Positions 50,500-58,797 of a stretch of DNA of 64,000 bases are shown one piece after another. The DNA lies in NCBI GenBank assembly GCA_002086835.1, contig MVIG01000002.1, positions 124,001-188,000 on the forward strand, given 5' to 3'. A program made the translations under genes and the position numbers. The stretch's first letter is position 1, and every line of letters starts with the position of its first letter. The stretch is from Mycolicibacterium porcinum (GTDB lineage Bacteria > Actinomycetota > Actinomycetes > Mycobacteriales > Mycobacteriaceae). Under the pieces are notes generated by a model. That model ran no database searches. It was not told the origin of the DNA and worked only from the letters and a program-made list of their open reading frames with translations.

Positions 50500-51321
50500 A
50501 TGACTCTGCACGCCGACGGTATTCCGATGCCGACCGTCACCAGTCCACCCTTCGCACCGTCATTGGCGTTCACCGTGGCGTGTGTTGCCATCGTGGTGGC
50601 ACTCCTGGTCTGGTGGTGGGCTTCCGGCGAGCGTCGGAGTGAGCCGGTGCTGCCGATGTTTTTTCTCGGAGTCGCGCTATCGGGGATTGTTGTCGAACCG
50701 ATCTTCGACAACACACTGCTGTACTGGTACCCGCCCGACAATCCGCTCGGGGTGTACAACGCCTTTGACCGCACCGTGCCGTGGTTTGTGCCGATCGGAT
50801 ACGCGTGGTTCTTCGGAGGCAGTTCCTACATCCTGTGGCGGCTGTTCGTGCGTGGTGTGACACGGATGCAGATCTGGGTCTGTTTCGCGGTTGTCGTCGC
50901 CATAGATGCGGTCGCCACCTCGACTGTGGGTTGGATCGGAATCAGCGGGTTCTACGGTGATCAACCGTTCATGATCGGCGGCATCAACATCTGGTTCGCC
51001 TTCGCGGACGCCACGGCAGGCGTGGTCGGTGCCGTCATTCTCTACCTGCTGGTACCGCGACTGAAGGGGTGGGGCTGGGCTTGGCTCGTGGTGGTCCCGA
51101 CGATCTCCTACGGAGCTGTGCTGGGCGGCGTGACGTCACCCGTTGTTCTCGGACTGCACTCGGACTGGACATCATTCGGCCGATGGTTGGGCGGCGCCGG
51201 CACCATCGCGTTGTGCTGTGTGGTTGTGCACGGATGCGTTGCCATCGGCGCGCGAGAGTCGTCGTTCAGGGCCGTGGCGGCGGGCGACGTCGAGGCAACC
51301 ACTCCGGAGATGGCAACATGA
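50500..51321 (+). CDS. Multi-pass membrane protein, spirocyclase AveC-like
   Basis: This 273-residue protein has about seven hydrophobic segments (SLAFTVACVAIVVALLVWWW; VLPMFFLGVALSGIVV; WFVPIGYAWFFGG; IWVCFAVVVAIDAVA; IWFAFADATAGVVGAVILYL; WAWLVVVPTISYGAVL; GTIALCCVVVHGCV). The pattern, with EPIFDNTLLYWYP between helices, resembles the AveC-like family found in Actinobacteria. The assignment is from memory of that family and is tentative. ATG 50500 follows gaaaggg; GTG 50473 is possible. It is coupled by ATGA to a P450. Confidence 0.62.
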   Translation: MTLHADGIPMPTVTSPPFAPSLAFTVACVAIVVALLVWWWASGERRSEPVLPMFFLGVALSGIVVEPIFDNTLLYWYPPDNPLGVYNAFDRTVPWFVPIGYAWFFGGSSYILWRLFVRGVTRMQIWVCFAVVVAIDAVATSTVGWIGISGFYGDQPFMIGGINIWFAFADATAGVVGAVILYLLVPRLKGWGWAWLVVVPTISYGAVLGGVTSPVVLGLHSDWTSFGRWLGGAGTIALCCVVVHGCVAIGARESSFRAVAAGDVEATTPEMAT

Positions 51322-52523
51322 GCGAAAAGCAGTTCAGGTCAACATGTCCCGTTTTTAACGTCGAGATGAACACGCCCGACGCGCCCGCGCTGACGCACTT
51401 TCGCCGACTGGATGACTGTCAGGACAGTACGCGGCCGGTATTCCGCAATACCGAGGCCGGGATGGGCTACTGGGTGTTCACCGACAATTCGGTGATCCTG
51501 GACGGCTTGCAGCATCCCGAGCTCTGGTCCAGCAGTGTCATCGTGCCGACCGAACCGGAGCCGCCGTACAAGTGGATTCCGATCATGATCGATCCACCGG
51601 ATCACGCCAAGTGGCGACAGGTGTTGGCGGAGTACTTCTCGCCCGGTCGCGTGAAGGGCCTGCGCGACGCACAGCAGGCGTTGGCCGCCACCCTCGTAGA
51701 CCAGCTGGTCGACGAAGGCGGGTGCGACTTCGTCGAACGAATCTCGCGGGTATTCCCGTCGACGGTCTTTCTGACCATCATGGGCATGCCTGTCGAGGAT
51801 CTGGAGAAGTTCCTCGTGTGGGAGGACATGATCCTGCATCAGAGCGGCGTGGGCGAGGAAGTCAACGCCGCCCGGCTCGAGGGCATGACGCACGTGATGA
51901 GCTACTTCTCCGAGCTCATTCAACAACGCCGGGAGAACCGTGACCCGGAGGCCGACGACATCGTCAGCAAGGCCATCGACTGGACGATCGACGGCGAACC
52001 GATCAACGACCTGGAGCTACTCAACTGTCTCCTGCTGCTGTTCATGGCCGGCCTCGACACGGTGTCCAACCAGTTGTCCTACGCGATGCTGCACCTGGCG
52101 ACCCATCCCAACGACCGCGCCAGGATCGTCGCCGAGCCCGAACTCATTCCGAAGGCGGTGGAGGAGACGCTGCGGGTCTATCCGATCGTGCAAACTGCGC
52201 GAAAGGCGACCCAGGAAATGGACTTCCACGGATGCCCGGTCAAGGCCGGCGACATGGCAGCGTTCTCCTTGGCGTTCGCGGGCCGCGACGCGGCGGCCTA
52301 TGCCGACGCCCGACGATTCGACCTGGATCGGGGCGTGACCCGGCACTTGTCCTTCGGCGGTGGCCCGCACCGCTGCCTCGGCTCGCACCTGGCTCGGCAG
52401 GAAATGGCCGTGGTCCTCGAGGAGTGGCACAAGCGCATCCCGGACTACGAACTCGCTGGGGAGGCCATCGAGCATGGCGGCCAAGTGTTCGGCGTGGATT
52501 CGTTCCGGCTGAGGTGGCGTTGA
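51318..52523 (+). CDS. Cytochrome P450
   Basis: This 401-residue P450 has an I-helix motif AGLDT (about 243-247), ExxR in EETLRVYP (about 284) and the haem loop LSFGGGPHRCLGSHLA (Cys near 352). It resembles bacterial terpenoid or camphor-type P450s of the CYP101/CYP111 group in its PPDH and LSFGGGPHRC blocks. It is coupled to the AveC-like gene; ferredoxin not adjacent. Confidence 0.9.
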   Translation: MSEKQFRSTCPVFNVEMNTPDAPALTHFRRLDDCQDSTRPVFRNTEAGMGYWVFTDNSVILDGLQHPELWSSSVIVPTEPEPPYKWIPIMIDPPDHAKWRQVLAEYFSPGRVKGLRDAQQALAATLVDQLVDEGGCDFVERISRVFPSTVFLTIMGMPVEDLEKFLVWEDMILHQSGVGEEVNAARLEGMTHVMSYFSELIQQRRENRDPEADDIVSKAIDWTIDGEPINDLELLNCLLLLFMAGLDTVSNQLSYAMLHLATHPNDRARIVAEPELIPKAVEETLRVYPIVQTARKATQEMDFHGCPVKAGDMAAFSLAFAGRDAAAYADARRFDLDRGVTRHLSFGGGPHRCLGSHLARQEMAVVLEEWHKRIPDYELAGEAIEHGGQVFGVDSFRLRWR

Positions 52524-52525
52524 GA

Positions 52526-53503
52526 GTGACTCACATTTCTCTGACCTTCGACGTCACCGCAGGTGTCGCCTCTGGCGAGAAGCTGACCCAGGCCGCGTGG
52601 GCGTTCCTGCCCGAGCATCCGGGCGAGGCGGGTGGCGTACTGCTTTGCCTTGCCGGCGGCACCTATGACAAGCGCTACTGGCATCTCGATATCGACGGTC
52701 ACCCTGGGTACAGCTTCGGCGAACACCTGGCCGCTGCCGGCTTCGTCGTGATCGCGGTGGATCATCTCGGGATCGGCGAGAGCACCGATCCAGCTGCCTC
52801 GGGTCCCCTTGGATTGGACTTACTCGCAAAAGGCGACGCCGAAGTCGCGCGCCAGATCAGGGAACGGTTGCCCAGTGGTGAATTACACGAGCATATTCCG
52901 CCGATCACTGCCCCGCTGATCGGTGTCGGACATTCGATGGGTGCCTGCCTGACAACCATGGTGCAGGCGACCACCCATCCCTACGGCGCCGTTGTTCTCC
53001 TGGGTTACGGCGTGCAGGTCACCAACGTGTACGAGAACACCGTCGGTGCAGGTGATCTGGAGCAGCGAATTCAGCAGACCATCGAGTTGTCCTGTCAGAT
53101 CACCGGCGCAGATCCCACCGACTCCCACACCTTCGCCCCACGCTCGTACCTGTCGGACCTGTTCTACGCCGGTGAGGTACCCCAAGTAGTCATCGATGCA
53201 GATAGCGCAGTGCAGAGCCGGGTTCCGGTGCGAGCGGCGGCCGAGGTGACCACCCCGGGTATTGTCGAGCGGTACGCCCCACTGGTGGACGTGCCGGTGT
53301 TCCTCGCATTCGGGGCAGCGATGGATGTCTCACCGAACCCGTACGCGGAGCCCACCAATTACACGGGCTCGCCGGATGTGACGATGCACCTCGTTCCGAA
53401 GTCGGGACACTGTCACAACTTCGCCAGCCACCGCGTACGACTGTGGGACCGCATTGGGGGATGGCTGGCGACGACTGTGTCCGTCCCATCTGTCCAGGTT
53501 TAG
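52526..53503 (+). CDS. Alpha/beta hydrolase
   Basis: This 325-residue protein has the nucleophile elbow GVGHSMGACLTTM (Ser near 133), LLCLAGGTYDKRYW as the oxyanion-hole segment, VDHLGIGES after strand 4, and a His in PKSGHCHNFASH. It is larger than a simple esterase, with an inserted cap region. GTG 52526 fits gaggtgg 8 bp upstream; TTG 52520 and GTG 52514 are possible. Substrate unknown; operon with P450 and AveC-like genes. Confidence 0.82.
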   Translation: MTHISLTFDVTAGVASGEKLTQAAWAFLPEHPGEAGGVLLCLAGGTYDKRYWHLDIDGHPGYSFGEHLAAAGFVVIAVDHLGIGESTDPAASGPLGLDLLAKGDAEVARQIRERLPSGELHEHIPPITAPLIGVGHSMGACLTTMVQATTHPYGAVVLLGYGVQVTNVYENTVGAGDLEQRIQQTIELSCQITGADPTDSHTFAPRSYLSDLFYAGEVPQVVIDADSAVQSRVPVRAAAEVTTPGIVERYAPLVDVPVFLAFGAAMDVSPNPYAEPTNYTGSPDVTMHLVPKSGHCHNFASHRVRLWDRIGGWLATTVSVPSVQV

Positions 53504-53512
53504 GAGAGTGCA

Positions 53513-54331
53513 GTGACCACAGTTGGATTTATCGGTGCCGGCCAACTCGGCGAACCGATGGTTCTCAGATTGCTCGGTGCCGGTCATCGCGTGCTGGTGT
53601 ACAGCCGCCGGCAGGAGGTGCGGGACCGGCTCAGGGACAGTGGTGCCACAGCTGCTGGCTCGGTGGCCGAGCTGGCCTCGCAGAGCGACGTTCTGCTCTC
53701 GTGCCTCTTCTCCGACGCGCAGTTGCGCGAAACCGGCTTGGGTCCTGATGGTTTCATCGGCAATGCCAAGCCGGGTGCGGTGTTTGTCTCTCACACCACC
53801 GGAACCGTGGCCACCCTCGAAGCATTGCGGGACAGCTCGTCGTCGGTGCCGGTGATCCTGGATGCGCCGGTCAGCGGGACGGCGGAGAATATCGCCGCGG
53901 GCACACTGACGGTTCTGGTGGGAGGACCTGCCGATGCGGTGGCGCGGGTGACGCCCGTGCTGGCCGCGTATGCCGATCCGGTGGTGCCGACCGGTGAGCT
54001 GGGCAGCGCGCTGGCCATCAAGCTGATCAACAATCTGCTGTTCGCCGCCAATGCCCAGCTCATCGGTGCCGCAACCGAGCTGGGGGACAAGCTGAATGTC
54101 GATCCGGCAGCGTTGTTGTCCGCGCTTCAGGTATGCAGCGGCCGCAGCGGTGCCGCGACCCATGCCGCGCGTATCGGCGGGATCGACCGGTTCGTGGAGA
54201 TGGCGGGCCCGTTCCTGCGCAAGGACGTCGCGGCCTGCCGAGAGGCCGCTGCTGAGGCGGGCGTTGACCTTGGGCTACTGGGGACCGTCGTGCGCCAAGG
54301 TCCGCTGCCGCTGGAGAACAGCGTCGGCTGA
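53513..54331 (+). CDS. Beta-hydroxyacid dehydrogenase (3-hydroxyisobutyrate type)
   Basis: This 272-residue NAD(P)-dependent enzyme has VGFIGAGQLGEPMVLRLLGAG (about 4-24), LDAPVSGTAENIAAGTLTVLVGG (about 118-140, substrate-binding SG motif) and the catalytic Lys in AIKLINNLLFAANAQ (about 165). GTG start after ttaggagag. It ends the AveC-like/P450/hydrolase operon, so it probably oxidises a hydroxy group released there. Confidence 0.87.
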   Translation: MTTVGFIGAGQLGEPMVLRLLGAGHRVLVYSRRQEVRDRLRDSGATAAGSVAELASQSDVLLSCLFSDAQLRETGLGPDGFIGNAKPGAVFVSHTTGTVATLEALRDSSSSVPVILDAPVSGTAENIAAGTLTVLVGGPADAVARVTPVLAAYADPVVPTGELGSALAIKLINNLLFAANAQLIGAATELGDKLNVDPAALLSALQVCSGRSGAATHAARIGGIDRFVEMAGPFLRKDVAACREAAAEAGVDLGLLGTVVRQGPLPLENSVG

Positions 54332-54341
54332 ACCCGCCGCG

Positions 54342-54358
54342 CTCACTTTTTGGGTGAG
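54342..54358. terminator. Small hairpin between convergent genes
   Basis: CTCAC-N7-GTGAG with a T-rich loop (ttttt) covers the end of the NTF2-like gene (stop 54343-54345) just after the dehydrogenase stop (54331). Short stem, so only a candidate terminator. Confidence 0.35.
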
Positions 54359-54684
54359 GCATCCCAGAAGTCTCGGTTGGTCAGCACCTTGCCGTTACGG
54401 ACGGTGCCGACCGATGCGCCGTGCAGGCCGGCCGGCTGCATCACCCACTCGACGGCGAACTGGTCCCCACTGACCAACGCAGTGAGTACGTCGTAGCTGG
54501 CGCCCGGGACAAGTTTGAGTGCTCCGTCGACAAAGGCGTGGGCCTCGCTTGAGCCCCTGGCGGTGTGGCCGGTCGGCACGTCTTCGAGGACGACGTCGTC
54601 ATCGAACCAGGCGCTGATCGCCTCGGCGTCACCGGAATCCCAGTCGGCGTAGTAGCGCTTGACCCAAGACGCGTCATCGGTCAT
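54343..54684 (-). CDS. NTF2-like/SnoaL-fold small protein
   Basis: This 113-residue cone-fold protein has VKRYYADWDSGDAEAISAWF (about 8-27), VVLEDVPTGH, and the terminal NGKVLTNRDFWD strand of the family. It may be a small isomerase, cyclase or hydrolase such as limonene-epoxide-hydrolase relatives. It overlaps the TetR gene by 11 bp, so the two are co-transcribed. Confidence 0.8.
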   Translation of the reverse strand: MTDDASWVKRYYADWDSGDAEAISAWFDDDVVLEDVPTGHTARGSSEAHAFVDGALKLVPGASYDVLTALVSGDQFAVEWVMQPAGLHGASVGTVRNGKVLTNRDFWDASPKK

Positions 54685-55282
54685 GTGGTTCCTCCTTGTG
54701 TGCGGTGATCAGAATGCGGCGCATTGCCTCTTCGAGCGGCTGGCCGTTGTCGCGGCCCAGCCCGGTCGCGCCGGCAGCGGCCAGCGCGGGGTGAATGGTG
54801 TCGCCTTCGGCGCGACTTCGGGTCGCCAACCAGCCGACGAACATCAAGTACGTGGCCGTGAAGGTCTGCACGGCAACGTCTTCGGTGAATCCGGCGCGAC
54901 GCAGGATCTCCAGGGCGGTATCGGTAAGCCGGGTCGCCGCCGCCGACGGGCCCGTCGACGTCAGTGCGTGCAGACCGGCGCCGGGATAGGCCAGGAACGC
55001 GCGGTCCATCGCCAGGACCAGGCCGAGGTACTGGTCGACCCAGGAAGCATCCGGGTCCACCCGAACATCGATCTGTGCGGCCACCGCCTCGACAACACGA
55101 TCGGCGAGGTCATCACCCCCGCGCAGATGGTAGTGAATGGCCGGGGCCGTCACGCCGCATTCCTCGGCGACTGACCGAACAGTTAACTGCTGCAAGGAGG
55201 ATCGCGCGACGACGCGCATCGCGGCCTCGACCACATCGATCTTCGAAATCGGGGATGGCTGTGTGCCGCCTCGGCGTCCCAC
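54674..55282 (-). CDS. TetR-family transcriptional regulator
   Basis: This 202-residue protein has an HTH with LTVRSVAEECGVTAPAIHYHL, then RGGDDLADRVV, at about residues 33-65. GTG start. It is divergent to the FAD monooxygenase across a dyad at 55317, and so probably represses it together with its own gene and the NTF2-like gene. Confidence 0.85.
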   Translation of the reverse strand: MGRRGGTQPSPISKIDVVEAAMRVVARSSLQQLTVRSVAEECGVTAPAIHYHLRGGDDLADRVVEAVAAQIDVRVDPDASWVDQYLGLVLAMDRAFLAYPGAGLHALTSTGPSAAATRLTDTALEILRRAGFTEDVAVQTFTATYLMFVGWLATRSRAEGDTIHPALAAAGATGLGRDNGQPLEEAMRRILITAHKEEPHDR

Positions 55283-55316
55283 GGTTCACCACCCCTTTTC
55301 ACTGGCATCGACCGAG

Positions 55317-55339
55317 CCCATTATGCCATAGTAAATGGG
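55317..55339. promoter_or_regulatory. CCCATT-N11-AATGGG, probable TetR operator
   Basis: Perfect 6-bp arms with an internal CCAT-N5-ATGG element, in the 77-bp gap between the TetR start (55282) and the FAD monooxygenase start (55360). The position fits control of both genes. Confidence 0.58.
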
Positions 55340-55359
55340 ATTCTAGCGAGAGGAACCTC

Positions 55360-56592
55360 ATGGACGCCGAAGTCGTCATCGTTGGTGGCGGGATCGCCGG
55401 ATGTACGCTCGCGATTCGGTTGGCCGATGCGGGCATCGCGGTGACGGTCCTGGAGCGTGAGCAGGCCTACCGGGATATCGTTCGGGGAGAGGCCATGGTG
55501 CCCTGGGGTTTTCGGGAGGCCGTTGAACTCGGCGTCGCCGACACGATATTGCAGACCGACGGTGTCTCGGTGATGACGAAGATGGTCCCCTACGACGAGG
55601 GCTTCAGCGTCGAGCAGGCCCAACGGCGGTCCCGGGACCTTTCTGCCGCGGTCCCGAACGCGCCGGGCGTCGTCGGCGTGGGCCACCCCGAGCTGCGCGA
55701 AGCCTTGGCCACAGCCGCGGCCAAGGCCGGCGCCGAGGTCGTACGCGGCGTTCGCCGGACTTCAATAAAGGCCGGTGTGACCCCCTCGGTCGGTTACGAG
55801 ACCGACGACGGCCCGCACACAGTCATGTGTCGCTTGATCGTCGGTGCCGACGGCAAGATGTCAGCCACCCGATCGGCGCTCGGTATGACGCTGTTCACGA
55901 CACAGGCCCGAGTTCGCCTATCAGGCATGCTGGTCGACGACGGAGGGGTATGGGATCGCGCGGAAACGGCGATCTCGGTGGACGGCCGGAACCAGTACAT
56001 CGTCCTTCCGCGTGCTGATCACCGGTTGCGGCTCTATGTCGGTCGCAGTGTCGACGATCCCGCCCCTCTGAGGGGGGCTTCTGCAGTCAGCGAATTCATG
56101 AACGCGTTCCGAACGCCGATCTTCCCGAATTCGGATGCGCTCGCAGCGTCCACGCCGATCGGTCCGTGTGCGACGTTTCCGATGAACGACGCCTGGGTGG
56201 ACGAGCCCGTCGTGCCCGGCGCGGTGCTCGTCGGCGATGCGGCCGGCTGGAGCAATCCGGTTACCGCCCAGGGACTCAGCATCAGCATGCGTGACGTGCG
56301 GGTGCTGTCGGAGGCGCTGTTGGGCAGTTCCGACTGGGCACCGCTCGGGCTGGCTGGATACGTCCAGGAACGCCGTCTTCGCATGGGGCGACTGCGTTTT
56401 GCGAGTGCACTGACAGATCTGCTCACTGGTTTCGGCATGCCGGATCGGTTGGCCCGTCGGTCGCGGATGTTCAAGTTGCTGCACCACCGTCCCGAGCTCG
56501 GTGCCGCCCTGGACGCGGTGCACGCCGGGCCGTGGGAGGCCCCCGACGAGGCCTACACACCCGATATCCTGACCACGCTGGCACTGGCCTGA
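55360..56592 (+). CDS. FAD-dependent monooxygenase (PHBH-fold)
   Basis: This 410-residue group A flavoprotein monooxygenase has VVIVGGGIAGCTLAIRLADAG (about 4-24, GxGxxG), a DG motif in LIVGADGKMSATR (about 155) and GAVLVGDAAGWSNPVTAQG (GD motif, about 287-305). Soluble. It hydroxylates or epoxidises with NAD(P)H and FAD. ATG 55360 follows gagaggaa; longer upstream frames are shadow of the TetR gene. Divergent TetR control is likely. Confidence 0.88.
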   Translation: MDAEVVIVGGGIAGCTLAIRLADAGIAVTVLEREQAYRDIVRGEAMVPWGFREAVELGVADTILQTDGVSVMTKMVPYDEGFSVEQAQRRSRDLSAAVPNAPGVVGVGHPELREALATAAAKAGAEVVRGVRRTSIKAGVTPSVGYETDDGPHTVMCRLIVGADGKMSATRSALGMTLFTTQARVRLSGMLVDDGGVWDRAETAISVDGRNQYIVLPRADHRLRLYVGRSVDDPAPLRGASAVSEFMNAFRTPIFPNSDALAASTPIGPCATFPMNDAWVDEPVVPGAVLVGDAAGWSNPVTAQGLSISMRDVRVLSEALLGSSDWAPLGLAGYVQERRLRMGRLRFASALTDLLTGFGMPDRLARRSRMFKLLHHRPELGAALDAVHAGPWEAPDEAYTPDILTTLALA

Positions 56593-56600
56593 GCGAAGCG

Positions 56601-57686
56601 CTACAACTCCCGCAGATATCGCTCGACCAGGTTGACCGCGGACTGCGGGTAGCTACGCGCGGTGGCTACATCCAGGCCGTCGCGCACCAACAGCAACGCC
56701 AGCCGGTTGTTGATCAGCGACAGTACGAAGGCCGCCACCAGCTGGTAGTAGACGATGTCTCCGGTCAGCTTCCCCCCGAATTCCCGGTAACGGCTGACGA
56801 ATTCGTCATCGGTCGGGACCCCCGGAGGCCTGGTGAAGCCCAGCGACTCGCAGAGAAACGTCTCGAACATGAGCCACCAGCCGAGGTCGATGTCTGCGGG
56901 GCCGGTGCTGGCTGTCTCCCAGTCGAACAGGGCAGCTACCGAGAGATCGTCGGCGAAGGACATGTTGCCGACCCGTGCGTCCCCCCACACCACCGTCTCG
57001 GCGTCGGTGCTGGGGGCTTGTTCGAGGATCACCTGCAGCGCGCGATCCAGCGTATCGGCGCCGACCTTGAGGTCGTCGCGACACCAGTCGTACCAGCCCT
57101 GCAGGGTGTTCAGGTAGCGCTGCAGTGCGGTGGACTCACCGGGACCGTCGGCGCGGAGAAACTCCAGATCGTCCGGAGCGTTGACCTGGTGGACCGCTAC
57201 CAGTGCGCGTAGGCCGTTGTCACACAACAATTCCCGTTCCGTTGCTGACAATTCCATAGTCCACCCACGCTTATGCCAGCTTGGGACGTCGGACGGGGTG
57301 CGGCCGTGAACCCGCCGCATCACATAGAACGGTGCTCCGAGTATCGACGGATCTGTCTCGGCGCCGACGATGTGTGGCACCACGATTCCGTGCTGCCCGA
57401 GCCTGCGCATCACCTCGGCTTGCCGGGGCGCATTGGGTGTGGTGAACAGCTGATGGTCCTTGGCCTGCAGTCGCAACACCAGATCCTCGCTGCGAGGATG
57501 GCGCTGCGGATCGGTCCACGTCGCAGTGAAGAACACTGTCTTGCCGGAGTAGCCGGCGTCCGGTGCGCTGAAGCCGGAAATCTCGATCGATGTTGCATTG
57601 TCCGGCGTCAGGCGTTGCGGCAGCCAACCGCGCATGATGTCGTCGATCCCAGAACCGACGTCACCACGCGTTGAGGTGTAGGCCAC
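56601..57686 (-). CDS. APH-fold phosphotransferase family protein
   Basis: This 361-residue aminoglycoside-phosphotransferase-like protein has the catalytic loop VVWGDARVGNMSF (about 232-244; Asp and Asn of the H-x-D-x4-N motif present, His replaced by Trp) and FDWE (about 255) with metal-binding Asp. Many actinobacterial members of this family accompany acyl-CoA dehydrogenases and lipid catabolism rather than resistance. It is divergent to the LLM gene and convergent with the FAD monooxygenase. Confidence 0.83.
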   Translation of the reverse strand: MAYTSTRGDVGSGIDDIMRGWLPQRLTPDNATSIEISGFSAPDAGYSGKTVFFTATWTDPQRHPRSEDLVLRLQAKDHQLFTTPNAPRQAEVMRRLGQHGIVVPHIVGAETDPSILGAPFYVMRRVHGRTPSDVPSWHKRGWTMELSATERELLCDNGLRALVAVHQVNAPDDLEFLRADGPGESTALQRYLNTLQGWYDWCRDDLKVGADTLDRALQVILEQAPSTDAETVVWGDARVGNMSFADDLSVAALFDWETASTGPADIDLGWWLMFETFLCESLGFTRPPGVPTDDEFVSRYREFGGKLTGDIVYYQLVAAFVLSLINNRLALLLVRDGLDVATARSYPQSAVNLVERYLREL

Positions 57687-57713
57687 GGTATACCCCTTTC
57701 GACCACAAAGTGA

Positions 57714-57723
57714 ACACTAGTGT
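57714..57723. promoter_or_regulatory. ACACTAGTGT palindrome between divergent genes
   Basis: A 10-bp perfect palindrome within the 49-bp space between the APH-fold gene (57686) and the LLM gene (57736); the next bases extend as TGA...TCA with one offset. It could be an operator for both promoters, but is short. Confidence 0.4.
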
Positions 57724-57735
57724 CAGAATAGGGCG

Positions 57736-58797
57736 ATGGACCGCGAAATATCCAGTCGCATACCGCTCGGTGCTTACACGCTGCCGGGCAGGGTCTCCGA
57801 CCCCCGGACAGCGGTAGTGCAGGCCGTTGCGGCTGAACGGCTGGGACTGCGGACCCTGTGGCTCAGTGAGCGATGGGGTACCAAAGATCTCGGTGTGATT
57901 GCCGGTGCGCTCAGCCAAGTCACCACAACAGTCAGAATTGCGTCCGGCATAACTCATTTTCAGTCGCGCCATCCGGCGCTGCTGGCATCGCTGGCGATGA
58001 CAGCCCAGTCGTTGTCGGATGGCCGGTTCATCCTGGGTGTCGGACGTTCCGTGGACGCCATGTGGGCGGCGGTCGGGCTGCCGCACTCGACAAACGCGTC
58101 GATCGTTGACCACGCCGACATCTTCCGGCGACTGTGCCGTGGGGAGAAGGTGCGCTACGACGGTCCGGCGGGTAGGTATCCGTCGCTGCGACTCAACGAT
58201 GTGCCCGATCAACCGGTGCCGCCGCTGGTTTTCGCCGCTATCGGGCCGAAGGGTCTGGAGTTGGCCGGTCGGCACTTCGACGGTGTGTTGCTGCACCCGT
58301 TCCTGACTCCGTCGGCGGTGGCGCGCTCTGTGGCGGTGGTGCGGGAAGCCGAGCGATCCGCTGGCCGGCCGATGGGCAGCGTGCGGGTGTTCGCCACGGT
58401 GGTGGTCGCCTGCGATCTGCCCGCCGCGGAGGAGCTCGCCGTCGTGGGAGCCAGGGCGGTCACCTACTACCAAATACCTGGTTTCGGTGAGCGCCTGGCG
58501 GCGGTGAATGGATGGGATCCGGAACCATTGGAGCGCTTACGCTCTCACTCTCTGCTTGCTGGGATCAGGGGTGCGGCGGATTCGGTGCTGACCCGCGAGC
58601 AGTTGGTCGAGGTGGCATCGGTGCTGCCCGTTCAATGGACCGCGGAGGCGGCTGCGGTCGGATCACCGCGCACCTGCCACGAGGCTTTCGAACGCTATCG
58701 CGATGCGGGGGCGGATGAGCTCGTCCTACACGGCAGTACCCCCGATCGGTTAGGCCCGTTGTTTCCGACTATCAAGGCAGGTCCCGGACATGAATGA
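57736..58797 (+). CDS. LLM-class F420-dependent oxidoreductase
   Basis: This 353-residue luciferase-like TIM-barrel protein has LGAYTLPGRVSDPRTAVVQA (about 10-29), TLWLSERWGTKDLGV, LSDGRFILGVGRSVDAMW (about 96-113) and FAAIGPKGLELAGRHFDGVLLHP (about 170-192). It is of the F420-type subfamily of mycobacteria; substrate unknown. It overlaps the following APH-fold gene by 8 bp. Confidence 0.87.
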   Translation: MDREISSRIPLGAYTLPGRVSDPRTAVVQAVAAERLGLRTLWLSERWGTKDLGVIAGALSQVTTTVRIASGITHFQSRHPALLASLAMTAQSLSDGRFILGVGRSVDAMWAAVGLPHSTNASIVDHADIFRRLCRGEKVRYDGPAGRYPSLRLNDVPDQPVPPLVFAAIGPKGLELAGRHFDGVLLHPFLTPSAVARSVAVVREAERSAGRPMGSVRVFATVVVACDLPAAEELAVVGARAVTYYQIPGFGERLAAVNGWDPEPLERLRSHSLLAGIRGAADSVLTREQLVEVASVLPVQWTAEAAAVGSPRTCHEAFERYRDAGADELVLHGSTPDRLGPLFPTIKAGPGHE

